DNA of 64,000 nucleotides from contig NZ_BDCE01000073.1 of the NCBI RefSeq assembly GCF_001613345.1, forward strand, positions 1 to 64,000. Reading direction: 5' to 3'. This stretch comes from Nocardia uniformis NBRC 13702. Lineage in GTDB: Bacteria > Actinomycetota > Actinomycetes > Mycobacteriales > Mycobacteriaceae. This document shows positions 63,513-64,000 of the stretch, one piece after another. Under the pieces are notes generated by a model. That model searched no databases. It was given only the letters and a program-made list of their open reading frames with translations, and was not told the DNA's origin. The position numbers were made by a program, and so were the translations under genes. Each line of letters opens with the position of its first letter. The stretch's first letter is position 1.

Positions 63513-63527
63513 CACCCGTTACGGGTG
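63513..63527. promoter_or_regulatory. perfect palindrome upstream of DUF7144 gene
   Basis: CACCCGT and ACGGGTG flank one base, 63 bases before the ATG at 63591. The single-base centre makes an RNA hairpin unlikely and a protein-binding site more likely. Confidence 0.4.
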
Positions 63528-63590
63528 AAGCGTGGGCGAGGTGAGGTGGGGGAGAGTCGAGGTACTTGATTCTCTTCGAAAGGGGTCGTG

Positions 63591-63998
63591 ATGGTGGCAC
63601 CTGGGACACGACATCCGGTGCGGCAGGGCTTCGCGTTCGGGATCTCGTTCGCCGTGGGCATATTGCTGTTCACCGCGGCGGCGATGTCGGTGCTGCAGGG
63701 GATCTCGGCGGTGGCAGGGGACAGGCTGTTCGCGGTCGGGATCGAGTACAGCTACCGGCTCGACCTCACCACGTGGGGATGGATTCACATCGTGGTCGGT
63801 GCGCTGCTCGGGTTGACGGCGCTCGGGTTGATGATGGGCGCGACGTGGGCTCGGATGACGGCGATCTGTCTGGCGGCGCTGTCGATGGTGCTCAATTTCC
63901 TGTCGCTGCCGTACAACCCGTGGTGGGCGGTTCTGATCATCGCCTTGAATGCCGTGGTGATCTGGGCGGCGTCGACCTGGAATCCGCAGGGCTACTGA
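63591..63998 (+). CDS. DUF7144 family membrane protein
   Basis: A 135-residue protein with four membrane segments (QGFAFGISFAVGILLFTAAA, IHIVVGALLGLTALGLMMGA, MTAICLAALSMVLNFLSLPY and a last one ending ASTWNPQGY). The spacing and the GWIHIVVG motif fit DUF7144, common in actinobacteria. ATG at 63591 follows AAGGGG. Function unknown. The stop lies two bases from the window end. Confidence 0.85.
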   Translation: MVAPGTRHPVRQGFAFGISFAVGILLFTAAAMSVLQGISAVAGDRLFAVGIEYSYRLDLTTWGWIHIVVGALLGLTALGLMMGATWARMTAICLAALSMVLNFLSLPYNPWWAVLIIALNAVVIWAASTWNPQGY

Positions 63999-64000
63999 CG

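Noticed and set aside
1-64000. CRISPR arrays, tRNA and rRNA genes
   Set aside because: No evenly spaced direct repeats and no cloverleaf or rRNA-like stretches were noticed by eye; a tRNA scan and repeat finder would be decisive.

Overview
The window is high-GC actinobacterial DNA, most likely from a mycolic-acid genus such as Nocardia. The reasons are a 14-subunit-type nuo cluster with an Rv3143-type receiver protein upstream, a GpgS-like glucosyltransferase beside a PapA-like acyltransferase, many ECF sigma factors, frequent GTG/TTG starts and four-base start/stop overlaps. I saw no tRNA, rRNA or CRISPR array.

Layout. 0-3.5 kb: two membrane-anchored alpha/beta hydrolases (the first runs off the left edge) around a DUF418 protein. 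3.5-9.9 kb: GntR-family remnants and small ORFs, then a GntR/UTRA regulator divergent from a complete ABC importer (lipoprotein, two permeases, ATPase) with a HAD phosphatase; all five importer-side genes overlap or nearly so. 10-15.6 kb: a YCII/sigma pair, a toxin-antitoxin pair, a dienelactone hydrolase, and an ECF41-type sigma factor divergent from an FMN reductase/SnoaL operon, with matching promoters on both sides. 15.6-23.7 kb: an accessory zone with a DUF1963 protein, gene debris, a truncated sliding clamp, two small ORFs divergent from an HTH/phosphoribosyltransferase-like protein and an inositol-monophosphatase-like enzyme, a hydrolase, a small secreted protein and a Uma2 nuclease. 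23.8-27.9 kb: a GpgS-PapA-MFS operon that looks like synthesis and export of an acylated glycoside. 28-38.6 kb: debris, a lipoprotein, a second YCII/sigma pair, two paralogous HTH regulators sharing a promoter motif, a beta-lactamase-fold enzyme, and a PEBP/SDR operon. 38.7-40 kb: the 3' half of a Tn3-family transposase.

40.3-57.5 kb: the respiratory complex I operon on the minus strand, nuoA to nuoN, almost every junction overlapping. Three things stand out: a TnpB-only IS605-type element sits between nuoB and nuoC and separates nuoC from its likely ribosome-binding site; nuoH and nuoI form one continuous reading frame; and a 19-codon Cys-containing leader ORF overlaps the nuoA start. A strong hairpin ends the operon. 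57.8-64 kb: a receiver-domain protein, a CBS protein, small ORFs, an SRPBCC/TetR divergent pair, IS200 and luciferase-like debris, a YHS protein, GtrA and a DUF7144 membrane protein.

A recurring theme is short gene fragments whose intact relatives lie elsewhere in the same window (IMPase, hydrolase, HAD, SnoaL, secreted peptide, sigma factor, Tn3 transposase), several of them joined end to end. This suggests repeated local duplication and deletion, possibly helped by Tn3 and IS200/IS605 elements.
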